A stretch of 64,000 nucleotides of DNA from Cocos nucifera (taxonomy: Eukaryota; Streptophyta; Magnoliopsida; Arecales; Arecaceae). Location: contig QRFJ01000479.1 of assembly GCA_006176705.1 (NCBI GenBank), positions 346,382-410,381 of the forward strand, in the 5' to 3' direction. This document shows positions 35,104-47,757 of this stretch, one piece after another. The notes below the pieces were generated by a model. That model searched no databases. It saw only the letters and a list, made by a program, of their open reading frames with translations, and had not been told where the DNA came from. Numbering within the stretch: the stretch's first letter is position 1; each line of letters begins with the position of its first letter. The translations under genes and the position numbers were made by a program.

Positions 35104-36642
35104 TGAATCGAATGATTCAATCATATGATGGGGTGTTAGGTTTGACGAGTTTACCTTAACCCTAATCTTATCGGGGCTTATGATAAAAGAACCCAATCCC
35201 ACAGGTAGCTGCATTGAAAGATTCACATTCGATTCTGATGGATTGCCACCATATACTGCTTGATGTCACTGGTTGATTTTGGGAGCAATTAGAATGATCT
35301 TGATGATCAATCATTCTAATTGGGTGAATTGAAAAAGTTCTAGACCATCGAAAGGTGTTTCGATAATGTCGATGATAGAGATCGCGACATATCTCATTAC
35401 TATATGAAATTAAACCTAATTAGATCATACAAACAAGAGTTTTGATTTGAGTGTGACCAATTAAGCTAACCCAATTCAATTGATTTGGATTAAATCCAAT
35501 CAGGATCAAGAAAATCATGCTAGCACATGATTGAGTCTGACATTCTTCTTCTATAGTCTTTTTGATTTATCTTGACTGAGTCAAATTAGATTTGGCTCAT
35601 CCCTAGATCATGAATGAATTTATTTTCATCTAGCTAGAACTTGTCCAGGTCAAATTGAGTTTTGAAATAAAACCATTCTAAGTGTAACTAGACTAAGGTC
35701 AATAGTTGATCCAATGAGAGAGTTGAGGGTCATAGGATCTGAGCCTCCTGGAGAATTTTCTAGGAACTCTTTTACTCTAATTTTTAGGCATGTGATTGGG
35801 CTTGAGTCCTACTTTGGGCATACCCAATTTGGTGGAAATAGGTGGCACCTAGATTGGGTTAAATCAGAATTTGATTTGGATCAAATTCTAGAAGGAAGAG
35901 TCCTAAGTGCCATGGACTCTTCCTTATCCTTTCATGATGCCATTTTGGGGAGTGCTTTGGGTGATAAAAACATTGATGCTGATCAGTGTTTGGCATGGAG
36001 AATAGGCCTAGAGTCCATAGTGATCAAGCAAGCTAGTTGCTTGATGCATTGGGACACTGAAGTTGGTGCAGGAGTCTATTTAAAGACCCTACGCCCTAGG
36101 GCTCTTGATCCTTTCATTCCCATGCCCATATATGCTGCCGCCATCTCCTTCTCCATGCCCCCTCTAGTGCTCCTTTTTCTCTTCTCCATGTCCATACCAG
36201 GTTTGGTGAAGGTTCAGTGATCAAGTGTTGAAGAAAGCTGATGCAAAGATTAAGACAGGGTGATCTACATCAAGAGACTACGTGCTGATTTTGAAGATCT
36301 TTTTGAAGGTTCTACAAATCAGATTTAGATCTAATATTTTGAGATCAGATCTAAAAGGAGAGCACATCCAAAACCAACCTGAGTGAACTTTGGTAGAGGT
36401 CGGGCACGTGTATAGCTAGATCCAAAACCTCAGGAGCAGCCGGATCATCATCAAGATAATAGTTTATCCTAAATAGGTAACAATTATTGTTTCTAATTTA
36501 TTTTTAATTTTTATTTTTAATATTAGATAATTAGGATCAGATATGAGAACTCTCAGATTTAATTAGATTTTATAATTTTTTTTGTAAAAAATTTCACCAC
36601 AGATCAGATCAATCCTGCGGTGGAAAATCTAGTTTTCCTTCA

Positions 36643-37009
36643 CCTGTTTGTGCGTATTAACCTGCTTCGACCCACATTGATGCCAATCCACAAGGTTCTA
36701 GAATATCTTACAATCAACTCTCAACATGACATCAACTTCTAAGTTTGTTTTAAACTACTGACTAATGCAACTTTTTGCAGGAGACTAAAAAAGGCAATCT
36801 AGGTGGTCAGAAACCTACCTAGTTGGTTACTTTCTTTTTAATTTTTAATCTCATGCAACTTGAAAGCCAGACTCCAATTTTTTCCTTAGACATTGTAAAG
36901 AATTTACATAAAGCTAGTCAAAGTCATTGCTTGATGCAGGGAATTGCATTCATTTCTAAAAAAAAGTATGAGCCAACAAGCCAAATTGACATGCAATCCC
37001 TATATAAAT
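36643..37009. other. Unassigned stretch right of P1
   Basis: AT-rich sequence with a small ORF (36823-37011) of no recognisable family. No counterpart was seen in the later repeat units. Nothing further supportable. Confidence 0.3.
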
Positions 37010-37658
37010 GATTTTTTCTGATCTCTAATCATCGAATTGATGGGCTGTGAGTGTCTATAGTTTTGTATCATCGAATAGAATGTGTAGGAATAATCTGTTT
37101 GAGAATTCAGAGAAGAAAATCAAAAGATATGCCTCCATATCGAAAGATACATCTCTATATCAAAACTTATGAGTAATATTTTATTTTTCTTTGTTTCAGG
37201 ATGCTGCAACATCTAGCTCTTATCCACCAGTTGTAGGAGATGAGTAGGAGGATGAGAAAGATTTTCCCTAATTTTTTTATTTATATATAATTTTAATGTG
37301 TCATTATTCTATATTCCCCAGTGGAGCAGCGAGGAGTACGCCAGTAGATGGAAAAAGGCCCAACAAAATTGGGGTGCCTAACAGGATCCAATCAGGCACG
37401 TAGTTAGCTCTATCAGCATACATGTTATGGCTGATAGACTGTTAAAAAATCTATGCTAAAACTCTTTACTAGAACTATAAAAATTCTTAATTAATTTATT
37501 TTTATTTTTTACTTATTATAGACATGGCAACTGGATCATCTACTAAGCTAGCTATAGTTGTGGGAGGCCATACATCGATCTAGGAGGACTGTTAATTATT
37601 TAGATTCTAGATTATGGTAGATTGTGGTAAAAATTTTAAACTGTATTTTATTAAGTTG
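37010..37658 (+). pseudogene. Array unit U1: CACTA-type transposase-like exon remnants
   Basis: Plus strand exon-like pieces: after a T-rich acceptor at about 37199, DAATSSSYPPVVGDE; after a CAG acceptor near 37320, SSEEYASRWKKAQQNW (and an SISIHVMADRL end); then after an AG near 37523, a TGSSTKLAIVVGGH piece. W-S-E-x-NR-like spacing resembles PF03004 (Ptta/En/Spm plant transposase) but key positions are mutated. The unit is repeated at 55028 and 56178. The CACTA link is a weak inference. Confidence 0.4.
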
Positions 37659-39200
37659 TGTTGATTTCATGATTGATTTTTTGATGATTGCCAAACTTTG
37701 AGTATATTATGTATCTAATCATGTATTTCAAGAATGTGTATAGGATTTTTTAAGTATCCAAAATGAAGATTTTATCTTAAGAACAAATTCTCTCATGATG
37801 CTATGCTAACATACTTAAAAGAATAAATTCACACATATTTGGATGGCTTGACATGAAGAAAGTAAGATTGGAAGAAGAAAAAATAAAATTAAAAGAAGCA
37901 ATTATATTTAGAAGAGATTGGGGCCAAGAAATTAAAGTTTGAAAGGTCAAACAATGAAGAAAAATGAAGCCATAAATTTGAGAGCCATCTTCAGAAAATT
38001 CAAAGTCATCTCCAAGCTGTTTGGCATGCCTATACAATGCCTTGGCACAGGTTTGAGAGGACTCAAAATCAGCTCGAGTCATCTTCATTTCAGAAGATAG
38101 AAATCTCATTTCTGTGAACTGAGACCGAGACGTCTCCAAAATTTTTGAGACATCTCAAAGTGAAACTGAGATGTCTCCAAAATTCTTGAGTCATCTTGAA
38201 GTGAAACCGAGATGTCTTCAAAAAATAGAGAAGTCTCCAAATGTGTGACAGCCTTCAACGACTAGTTTTTGCAATCTTTCCAATAACTCTTTTTTTATTC
38301 TAATGGCTATTTCAGAGCTTCCAACGGTTAAAATTCACTTTCTAACCATTTTCAAGGATATTTAAAGATGGAGAATTAATTAAAAAATAAGATTAAAAAA
38401 TTTAAAAATGGAATCCTTCATTTTGGTGAGGAATATTGAATATCCAAAAATAAAGAAAAAAAAGAGGAAAGTTGTGCATAAATTTCAGCAAGCATTCAAA
38501 GCAATCTTCTCCAACATCTTCCACATCCTCTCAAGTATAAATTGAAAAAAAGACAAACTTCAATCGAGCACATTATCAGCTTCTTCTTTAAGATTTAAAA
38601 AGTTTCAATTCTATTTTTTCTTTTGTACTGAAATTTTCAACTTATATTTTTATTTCTTTATAAGTTTCTTTGGAAAAAAGAAACTTGAAGATTAGGCCCA
38701 TCCAAGCCCAAAATTAAACTTGTTAGATTTTGATTGGTAAGCCCAAAAAATTAATTGGATTGATAGTGAGCTTGAAAAACTATCGATATAAGATTTTGGT
38801 TGATGATTTTGGAAAACCAAATGGGTTTGTTTGTGTACCCAAAAAAATAAACACATTATAATCAAAGATGAATTATAGTGAAAATTCCAAGAGAAGCTTG
38901 AAAAGTGGATGTAGGTATGGGTTGCACCGAACCACCATAAACTTTGTGTATTTATCTTGTGGCTTTATTTTTTGCCTTCCTTATTTTCTTTACTTTGCTA
39001 TTATTTCTAATTTGCATTGTTTAGATTTTTGGTTTGCTTATACTATCATACTTTCACTGTAGTTTAAATCCTTCACCTCACAAACTCTTTAATTTATTTA
39101 AATTGAAGCACATATTTGTTTAGAGATAAATTTGGTTAAAAATTTTAAAAGAACTTAATTCACCCTCATCCCCCTCTTGGGTTGCTACCTCTGGACAATA
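37659..39200 (+). mobile_element. R 5' LTR
   Basis: 1542 bp. Contains a GAGACGTCTC palindrome and diverged repeats of it in 38120-38240. An ORF at 38868-39062 is inside LTR sequence and is not a gene. Confidence 0.85.
38120..38240. repeat. Short tandem GAGA(C/T)GTCTC repeats in R LTR
   Basis: About three copies of a roughly 41-bp unit, each with GAGATGTCTCC and GAGTCATCTTGAAGTGAAACC. The same array is in the 3' LTR at about 53950-54070. Confidence 0.6.
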
Positions 39201-39222
39201 ATTGATATCAGAATGGATGCTC
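39201..39222 (+). other. R primer-site relic and N2 target
   Basis: ATTGATATCAGAATGGATGC resembles TGGTATCAGAGC with insertions. N2 is inserted right after it, duplicating TGCTC (39218-39222). Confidence 0.55.
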
Positions 39223-41497
39223 TGAAGGAAGAAACCTTATTTCCCGGGTTAGATTCGTTCAGATCTGATTGGATCAAGAGGAATATTTCAAAAAAAAAAA
39301 TTTAAGATCTGAAACTCTTTAGATCTGATCTTATTGATCTTATAAAATAAAATAAAAATTTAATTTAATTTAATTTAATTATATCTTTATTTTGGATAAT
39401 TCAATTATCCTGTGATGATCTTGATGTTTGCCTGAGGTTCTGGACATAGCCATGCAAGTGCCTGGCCTCTACCAGTATCCACTCAGGGAGGATCTAGAGA
39501 TCTTCTCCTTCTTAATCAATCCTCCAAAAATTAGATCTAGATCTGATCTTGAAGATCTTCAAAAACTCTTTCAAAGAATAACCATTGTCTCTTGCTGTAG
39601 TGCTGCCTTCTTCCTTTCCTATCGCCTTTTGTTTGCTTGGATCGCACCTAACTCATGCCCAAAACATCTTGGGCGTGGAGAGGAGAGAGAGGACCAAAGG
39701 GTGGCATGGAGAAGGAGAGAGAAAAGCTTTGTGGCATGGGCTAAAGTAGAAGCTTTCAATTCTAGGTGCAGATAGGGTTTATATAGATCCTGCTGTGCCA
39801 TGCAGTGCCACATCATCCTGGCCAATCATGATCTTTTGTGCAATCAGATCTAAATCTGATTGGTGGGATGACATCATCTAATCTAATCAGATTAGTGTCC
39901 CTCAAAACTCTCCTTAGATGGTACCAAGATTGGATCAAATAAGTCTTCTTGGCGCCATCTAGGTTGATTCTCTAAAGCAACTAGAGTCTCATCTATGTGG
40001 GACTCCAAACCTTATCCACATGGGGCACACGCCTCCCTAGACATGCATCCTTTATCTGTCTACTTTTTAGTAGGAGGACAAGGGCCAAGGTTCTCTCCTA
40101 TGGATGCATGACATATGGGCAGATGTCTAAGTATCGAAGATCAATATTTGACCAAAGTCCAAAGACAAGATTTAGCAGGTGACGAAAAATGGTAGGTGTT
40201 GTCATAAATTTATCTCATAAATTAAGACAATCTTTTTCTGACCTGGATAAGCTCCAATCAGACCAAATAAAGGTTTTTGAGTGAGCCCAAAAATATTTGG
40301 CTCAGTCAAGAGAAGTTTTAATGATTGTTAAAGGAGAACATTAGGCTCAATTATGTGTTAGCATGATTTTCTTGAACCTAATTGAATCTTATTCAAATCA
40401 ATTGAACTGAGTTAATCCAATTGATGATATGTAGATATAAAACCTTGTTTGTGTGATCCAGTTAGATTCAGTTTCATATGGTAATGGGATATATTGTGAT
40501 CTCCATCATCGACATCACTGAAACATCTTTCGATGGATTAGAACTTTTCTAATTCAGACAACTAGTATGATTGATCATCCAAATCATTCTAATTGCTCCC
40601 AAAATCTATTAGTGACATCTAGCAGCATATGGTGGCAACCCATTAGAACTGAAAGTGAACCTCTTGGTACAGTTATCTGTGTGATTAAGTTTCTCTATCT
40701 TGAGCCTCGATCGGATTAGGGTTAAGGTGATCTCGTCAAACCCTAATTTTCGTCATATGAATTAATCATTTGATTCAAGTTCAATGTGAAAATCCTAAGA
40801 AAAATTCTTTCTATTATTTCACTCTGCCATGGCCATGGGCTTATGGACTTGATTCTCATGATCATCATAAGGCTGCTCCTCTTCTACCGAGGTAGATAGA
40901 TCTTCTATTGATGTAATCCAATTCCTACAATGAATATGCTATAGCCAACATACACCTCAGATTTTTGAATGGCTAGGAGATCGAGTTATGGTGTATTCAA
41001 ACTATAACACCCTTAAGGTGAACTGTCGATGCACCTTAGGTCAAAGAACCAGACATGCTACTATAGCTTTGAGCCAATCATCGACGAGAAGATAGACTTT
41101 CTCATGACTGCTCGAGATGGTCATGCTCAGTGCTCTCGTTCTTTAATGAGTACCTGTACTCTCACTTCGATATCTCTACACCGTAGACTCAAGACTCATC
41201 TATCCTAAAATAGCGATCGTACACCAACCTTTCGGATTAATCACCATCCTCATGATGATCCTATGGTTGGGAGCATTTTATGAGTTAATAATAAAAATTC
41301 ATGTCTTAAATTTTTAACTCTTGAAAATATGAACTATCATTGCCACTAACTCAAGGGATGTATTACAGATATTTTCAAATACACATTATGATAAAAAATA
41401 ATTTATTTTATTATTTATAATCAAAATTATAATTTTATCCTTAGAAGTATATTACAAGTGTTAGCTAATCTGGCTTCAAGGGAACACATATCTAACA
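39223..41497 (-). mobile_element. N2 3' LTR
   Basis: 2275 bp, ends TGAAGGAAGAAACC...ATATCTAACA on the plus strand. The TATA box on the minus strand reads TATATAAA (39778-39785), a variant shared with N3 and unlike N1/S1. Confidence 0.93.
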
Positions 41498-42493
41498 AAC
41501 TCCCACTTGATATAAAGCCAATTGGCTACAAATCTAAGTCCCATCTTCTCAAGCTAAACTTTGATCTTCTACAGGTCCAACAGCTTTATAAGTGGATCTG
41601 TCGCATTATATGCGGAGTCGACTCTCTTGATCTTGACAAAATCTTTCTTGAGGTAATCGTGGATGAGGTGGTATCGCCACTTGATGTGCTTGGACTTCTG
41701 ATGAGACCTTGGCTCCTTTGCTAGGGCTATGTCACCATTATATCATAGTACAGAGGAATAGCATCCGATGGCATCACTCCGATCTCTGCGGTGAACTTTT
41801 TATATCAAAATGCCTTCTTTGCAGCTTCTGAGGCAGCGATATACTCTGCTTCCATGGTGGAATATGCTATTACTGTCTACTTGAAACTCTTCTAACTGAC
41901 AGCACCACCATTACACACAAATAGACTCCCAGATGTCGACTTTCGATCATCTATATCAGACATAGAATTTGAGTCCATATACTCCTGAACTTTGAATTCT
42001 CCATTACCAAAAATCAATAATATATCCTTAGTTCTTCTTAAGTACTTATGGATACACTTCATAGAAGTCTAGTGTTCTTCATCTAGATTCGACTGATATC
42101 TGCTTGTGACACTCACAGCATGGGCTATATCAGGTCGTGTACATAACAAGGCATACATGAGGCTCCCTATTGCTGAAGCATAAGGGATCTTGCTCATACA
42201 TTCAATCTCCTCAGATGTATTGGGATACATTTTTTTGGAGAGATGAATGCCATATCTAAAGGATACCAATCCCCTCTTAGATTTTTCCATGCTAAACCTC
42301 TTTAACACTTCCTCTATATACATCTTTTGTGAAAGACCTAGCATCCTATTTGATTTATCTCTATAGACCTTAATTCCTAGAATGAAGGATGCTTCTTCTA
42401 GATCTTTCATGGAGAATTCTTTAGATAACCACATTTTAACTATGATCATCATGAGAATATCATTCCCAATAAGGAGGATATCATCCATGTACA
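41498..42493 (-). pseudogene. N2 RNase H and RT C-terminal part
   Basis: Minus strand. An ORF at 42069-42557 (its first codons lie in S1) carries MDDILLIGND, FILGIKVYRDKSNRML, MYIEEVLKRFSM and CTRPDIAHAVSVTSRYQSN. RNase H (SADSTMEAEYIA-like region, with stops) follows to 41560. The upstream half of RT lies beyond S1 at 44785. Confidence 0.88.
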
Positions 42494-44779
42494 TGTTAGA
42501 TATATGTGCCCTAGAAGCCAGAATTGGCTGACACTTGTAATACACTTCTAGGGACAAAATTGTAATTTTGACTATAATTAATGAAATGGGTTATTTTCTA
42601 TCACATATGTGTATTTAGTGTCTGTGATACATCCTTTGAGTTAATGGTAATGATAATTCATATTTTCAAGAGTTGAAAATTTAAGACATGAATAATCATT
42701 ATTAACTCATAAACAGCTCCCGACCATAGGATCATCACGAGGATGGTGATTGATCCGGAAGGTTGGTGTACGATCGCTTCTCTTTAGTAGATGAGTCTTG
42801 AGTCTACGGTGTGGAGACACCGGAGCGAGAGTACAGGTACTCGTTAGAGAACGAGGGCACTGAGCGTGACCACCTCGAGTAGTCATTAGGGAGTCTACCT
42901 TCTCGTCAATGACTGACTCGATGCTACAGTAGTGTGTCTGGTTCTTTGACCTGAGATGCATCGGCAATTCACCTTGAGGGTGTTATAGTTTGACTACACC
43001 ATTACTCGGTCTCCTAGCCATATGGAACCCTGAGGTGTATGTTGGCTATAGCATGTTCATTGTAGGAACTGGATTGCATCAAGATGGGATCTATCTACCT
43101 CGGTGGTAGAGGAGTAGCCCTATGATGATCATGAGAATCAAGTCCAGAAATCCATGGCCATGGTAGAGTGAAATAATAGAAAGAGTTTCTATTTAGATTT
43201 TCACATTGGACTCGAATCGAATGATTACATCATATGACAGAGACTAGGGTTTGACGAGTTCACCTTAACCCTAATCTGATCGGGGCTCAAGATAGAAGAA
43301 CTGAATCACACAGGTAGCTGCACCAAGAGGTTCGCATTCAGCTCTGATGGGTTGCCACCATATACTGCTAGGTGTCACTGGTGGATTTTGGGAGCAATTA
43401 GAATGATTTAGATGATCGATCATTCTAGCTGTTCGAATCAGAAGAGTTCTGATCCATCGAAAGGAGTTTCGATGATGTCTATGATAGAGATCATGACATA
43501 TCCCATTACCATACAGAACTGAACCTAACTGGGTCACACAAACAAGGGTTTGAATCTGGTGATCATCAATTGAACTGATCTAGTTCAATTGATCTGAATG
43601 AGATTCAATTAGGTTCAAGGAAATCGTGCTAGCACTCGATTGAACCTAACGTTCTTCTTTTACTATCATAAATAAGTTGTCCTGACTGAGCCAAAGGAGT
43701 TTGTGCTCAATCAGAGGCCTTCATATGGTCTGACTGGAGGTTGTCCAAGTCAGAATAGGTTGTCTTATTTGTAAGACATTACCTGCCATTTTTGGTCACC
43801 TGCCATTTCTTGTTCTTTGACTTTGGTCAAAAGTCTACCTTTGACTGGTCAAACGTTGACCATTCACCCTTTGACTTTTGACCACATGTCATGCACCTAT
43901 TGGAGAGCTGGTGGGGGCTTGTCCCCCTGCCAGAACCTGGCAAGGAGAAGGGCGCACGCCAAGGGTGGCGTGAGCCCAAGTAGGAGGCGCCTAGGAGTCC
44001 TTGTTGGACAAGGACTCCATCTCCCTTTTGGATTCCAATCAGAGTTCTACTAAGAATCCAGTTTGACTGGTCTTAGGCGCCCTCTAAGGAGGAATCCAGG
44101 GGTCTCTATTCCAACCAATCAGATTTAGATCTGATTTCACAAAGGGTTGTGATTGGTTGAGAGGAAGAGGAGTTGGATCACAAGAGGTCTATAAATAAGA
44201 CCCTGCGCCCAACCCTAATCCTAAGTCAAAGTGAATTCAATAGAGATTTCCCACGTCCAAGGCTGCCTCTCCCCTCCTTCTCCATGCCATACTCTCTTCT
44301 CCCCTTGCTCTCCACGTCCAAAAGGTGTTTTGGACTTAGTTTGGTGCGATTCAGATCAAGGAAAGGCGATCGAAAGCAAGAAGGCTGCGCTGCTGCAAAA
44401 GGACGACTGCAGATCTTCAAAAAGGTTTTGAAGATCCTCCAGATCAGATCCAGATCTGATTTTTGGAGGTGTGATAGAGAAGAAGAGGTTCTCCAGATCC
44501 AACCTGAGTGGATACCGGTAGAGGCCAGGCGCTTGCGTGGCTAAGATCCAGAACCTTCCGCTGCAATCAGGATCATCTACAGGGTAATAGGATTACCCAA
44601 ATCAGGTAAATTGAATTTGATTTAATTTATCTTGTTTTATTTTATTTATTAAAATAATAAGAATCAGATCTAAAACATATCAAGATCTGATTGAGATCAA
44701 GAGAAAAATTTTTGAAATATATCTCTTGATCTAATCAGATCTGGACGAACCTGGATCGGAAAATCAGGATTTTCCTTCA
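42494..44779 (+). mobile_element. S1: solo LTR of the N family, inside N2
   Basis: 2286 bp, TGTTAGATATATGTGCCC...TTTTCCTTCA, plus orientation, no internal region. Target duplication GTACA at 42489-42493 and 44780-44784. It interrupts N2 RT between the L-Y and M-D-D codons. Closest in style to the N1 LTRs (TATAAATA box at 44190-44197). Youngest event in the N2 stack. Confidence 0.93.
44190..44197 (+). promoter_or_regulatory. TATA box of S1
   Basis: TCTATAAATAAG, followed by C-rich sequence (CCCTGCGCCCAACC) as in the N1 LTRs. Confidence 0.6.
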
Positions 44780-44784
44780 GTACA

Positions 44785-45604
44785 GTGCGAGAAAGACAAT
44801 AGCACTCCAACTGACCTTTTTGAAAATACATGGTTCCTCCTCATTTTTTATGAAATTAAATAATTTGATCACATTATTAAAATAAGTATTTCAGCTCCGA
44901 GATGCTTGCTTAAGTCTATATATGGACCTTTGCAACTTGCATATTTTGTGATCAACATCATTGGATGTGAAATCTAGTGGCTGTTCCATATAGATATCTT
45001 CCTCAAGGTATCCAATTAAAAATATCATTTTCATGTCCATTTACCATATTTCATAATTGAAATAGGCTACAGTAGCAAGCAATGTATGGATGGATTTTAG
45101 CATAGCTACTGGCGAAAAGATATCCTGATAGTCAATGCCTTCACACTGACTATACCCTTTTGCCACTAATCTAGCTTTGAATGTCTCCACATTTTTATCA
45201 GCACTAATCTTTTTCTTGTAGATCCATTTACACCTAATAGGTACTATACTTTCAGGTGGATCTACCAAGGTCCAGACTTGGTTTGAGTGTATCGAGTCAA
45301 TTTCTGACTTTATTGCCTCTAACCATTACTCGAAGTCAATATCCGATATCATCTCGTCATAGATTTTGGGATCATCACCATGAACCCCATTACCTACGAG
45401 GAATATTTTCTCTACTTTCTCTGAGATAGTACCTAAGTACCTCTTAGGGGGACGAAAAATTCTTTTCGATCTATGAGGTGGAGGAGGTAGTGATTGTATT
45501 GGCTCAACCTGATTTGGTTTCATAAGATCCTTAGCTCATTGCTCTTGTGAGATTTTCTCCTCGAGCTTGATCTACTTTCCAATGCTACTATCTTGAATAA
45601 ATTA
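44785..45604 (-). pseudogene. N2 RT N-terminal half and linker
   Basis: Minus strand: PPPPHRSKRIFRPPKRYL linker (45326-45523), then DPPESIVPIRCKWIYKK and ARLVAKGYSQCEGIDY (45041-45268), with a stop TAG-type change at DIDFE*WLEA. The RT fold continues to LQRSIY near 44930 and reaches the S1 junction at 44785. The stop TAA at 45602-45604 is the family-shared FLEK*FIQ site. Confidence 0.87.
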
Positions 45605-46500
45605 TTTTTCAAGAAAGATGGCATGCCGACTTACAATCACATTGTGGTCTTCTAGAACGTAGAAATAATATTCTAATGACTCTTTAGGATATCCTATGAA
45701 TCGAGCTCTAAGGATCTATAGTCTAACTTGTCCGCTTGTTGTCTTTTGATATGAGCCAGACAACACCAAATTCTAAGATGACTCGGACTTGATTTCTTAC
45801 CATGCCTTATCTCATACGGTGTGGTAGGAATGATTTTAGAGGAAACCCTATTCAGTAAATATATAGTAGTTAACAGACTATGTTTCCAAAGAAAATCAGA
45901 AAGATCTGTGAAGCTCATCATGGATTGGACCATATCCAATAGGATCCGGTTCCTCCATTCTGAAATTTTGTTGAGTTGAGGTACTCTAAGTGAAGTCTAT
46001 TGAGAGACTATGCCATTTTGCTTAAGATAGTTCAGAAATTTTTGACTAAGATATTCACCTCCTCGATCTGATTGAAGAATCTTAATGGATTTTCTAGTTT
46101 GCTTTTCAACTTCATGTCTGAATTTCTTAAACTTTTTAAAGACTTCAGACTTGTATCTCATAAGATACACGTATCCATATCGAGATAAACCATCGATAAA
46201 GGTTATGAAGTAGTCAAAGTTGCCTCAAGCTGGCACATCAAATGGGCTGCACACATCAGTATGTACTAGGGCAAGTAGATCCATGGCTCTTTCCCCATGT
46301 CCTATAAAAGGAAGCTTAGTCATTTTGCCATGAAGACATGATTCACAAATTGGATATGACTCGAAAGTCAACGGACTCAATAGTTCGATTTTCTCTAATT
46401 TGTTAATCCCATCTTCTGCTATATGACCTAGCCTTAGGTGCCATAGATACCTATCATTTGGATTATCCCTGAGTCATTTTGATCTTATGGCATTCACATT
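45605..46500 (-). pseudogene. N2 integrase
   Basis: H-x4-H and C-x2-C region (YLWHLRLGHI, ICESC), core HTDVCSPF, FIDGLSRYGY and ISEWRN. An added DD-to-DG change lies beside the second acidic residue. Several in-frame stops. ORF 45694-45939 covers MSFTDLSDFLWKHSLL. Confidence 0.87.
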
Positions 46501-47757
46501 TTGCTCGATATTAAAGATAGATATATCAATATGTAACTGGTAGAGATCGTTAATAAGAAAATCACTTTCAATTTTATTTCTTTCATAAAGAATATTACAA
46601 TGATTCTTAAGAAAACTAATTATATAGCCTTCTTGTGTTAAACATAAAATAGAAATAAAATTCCTGCTTGTAGCAGGCACATAATAACAATTTCTAAGTA
46701 CTAAATCTAAGCCAAACGGTAGTCGAAGAGGATAGATTCCCACGGCCAAAGCAGCAACCCTTGCTCCATTTTTGACACGTAGGATCATCTCACCATCCCT
46801 CAGCCTCCTGCTATCCTCAAGATCCTGCATGGAAGTGCACAAATGAGCACTAGAACCAGAGTCAAACACCCAACTAGATGCAGAAAAAATCATAAGGTTA
46901 GATTTAATAACGAGCATACCTCCAGAAGGACCTATCTTCTTCTTATTCTTTAGGGTGGCCAGGTATGTGGGGTAGTTTCACTTTCAGTGGCCGTCAGTAT
47001 TACAATGAAAATACTTTTCTTTGTCAGCGATCTTCTTTTTCAACTCTGTCTTCTTTTTCTTTCCATCTTCCACCTTCTGTCTTTTCACAGACTTCTTCTT
47101 CTTTTCAAAAAGCTTTCTTTTGTAAGAAGTCCATTCCATAGCAAGTATTGAGCCTTTAGAATCTTTCATAGAAAGTTCAACACTAAGCAGCATATTCATA
47201 AGCTTGGCTAGAGTATTCTAAAATTTATGCATATGGTAGTTCATGATGAACTGTCCATACACATCAGTCAAGGATTGTAGAATTATATCATTCTGTAGAT
47301 CCTGATCTAACTTCACTCTGAGCTTCTCAAGCTCGTCCAAGTCCTTGATCATCATCAGACAATAATCTTGGACTAATTGCCCATCACGTATTTTAGCCTT
47401 AAACAGTCGTTTAGTGACCTGATATTTGGCTGTGTGACTCTGTTCACTAAACAACTCTTGTAGGTGAGCCAACATTTGGAGGGCAGTCTTGATATTTTCA
47501 TGTTGATGTTGAAGCTCATCAGACATTGAGCCCAATATGTAGTATCTGGTCCTATTATCTTCATCCATCTATTTGTCAAGAGACACTCTCTGTTCAACGG
47601 ACAGACGAGCTGGTAAGGTAGAGGGATCTTGATCAAATACATGAGTCAACTTCTTAAAATCCAAAATAATTTTGAAATTTTGGAGCCAATCCTTGTAATT
47701 GGGTCTGGTCAGTCTATGGGTATCCAGGATATGGGCTAGTGGGTTGGACGCAGACAT
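46501..47757 (-). pseudogene. N2 gag and protease
   Basis: ATG at 47755-47757 (MSASNPLAHILDTHRL). One frame to 46474 with stops at 47569-47571 (W to stop), 47218-47220 (Q to stop) and 46984-46986 (W to stop). The lysine-rich stretch KKKKSVKRQK precedes a zinc knuckle with tyrosine in place of the first cysteine (KYFHCNTDGH) and of the last (NYPTYL). Protease FDSGSS is at about 46861. Confidence 0.88.

Larger units (their letters stand above)
5277..36642 (+). mobile_element. P1: 5'-truncated Ty1/copia element, host of X and Z
   Basis: Plus-strand copia of the same family as N1, N2 and N3. It starts abruptly at CGCTGACAAAGAAAAG (late gag); the 5' LTR, leader, most of gag, protease and the start of integrase are missing. 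Coding runs 5277-6933, is interrupted by X, resumes at 30528, and is followed by a polypurine tract (about 31372-31390) and a 3' LTR (31391-36642, split by Z). Since X, Y, N1 and Z are all inserted into it, it is the oldest copy of its family here. Confidence 0.9.
31391..36642 (+). mobile_element. P1 3' LTR, split by Z
   Basis: TGTTAGATGAG...TTTTCCTTCA. Two parts, 31391-32110 and 35104-36642, sum to about 2.26 kb, the size of the N1 and N2 LTRs. A TATTTAAA box lies near 36077. The middle (about 35550-36000) is diverged from N1 LTRs, so P1 represents another subfamily. Confidence 0.88.

Noticed and set aside
35714..36220. 168-codon plus-strand ORF
   Set aside because: Entirely within the P1 3' LTR; no recognisable domain and not open in the N1, N2, N3 or S1 LTRs.
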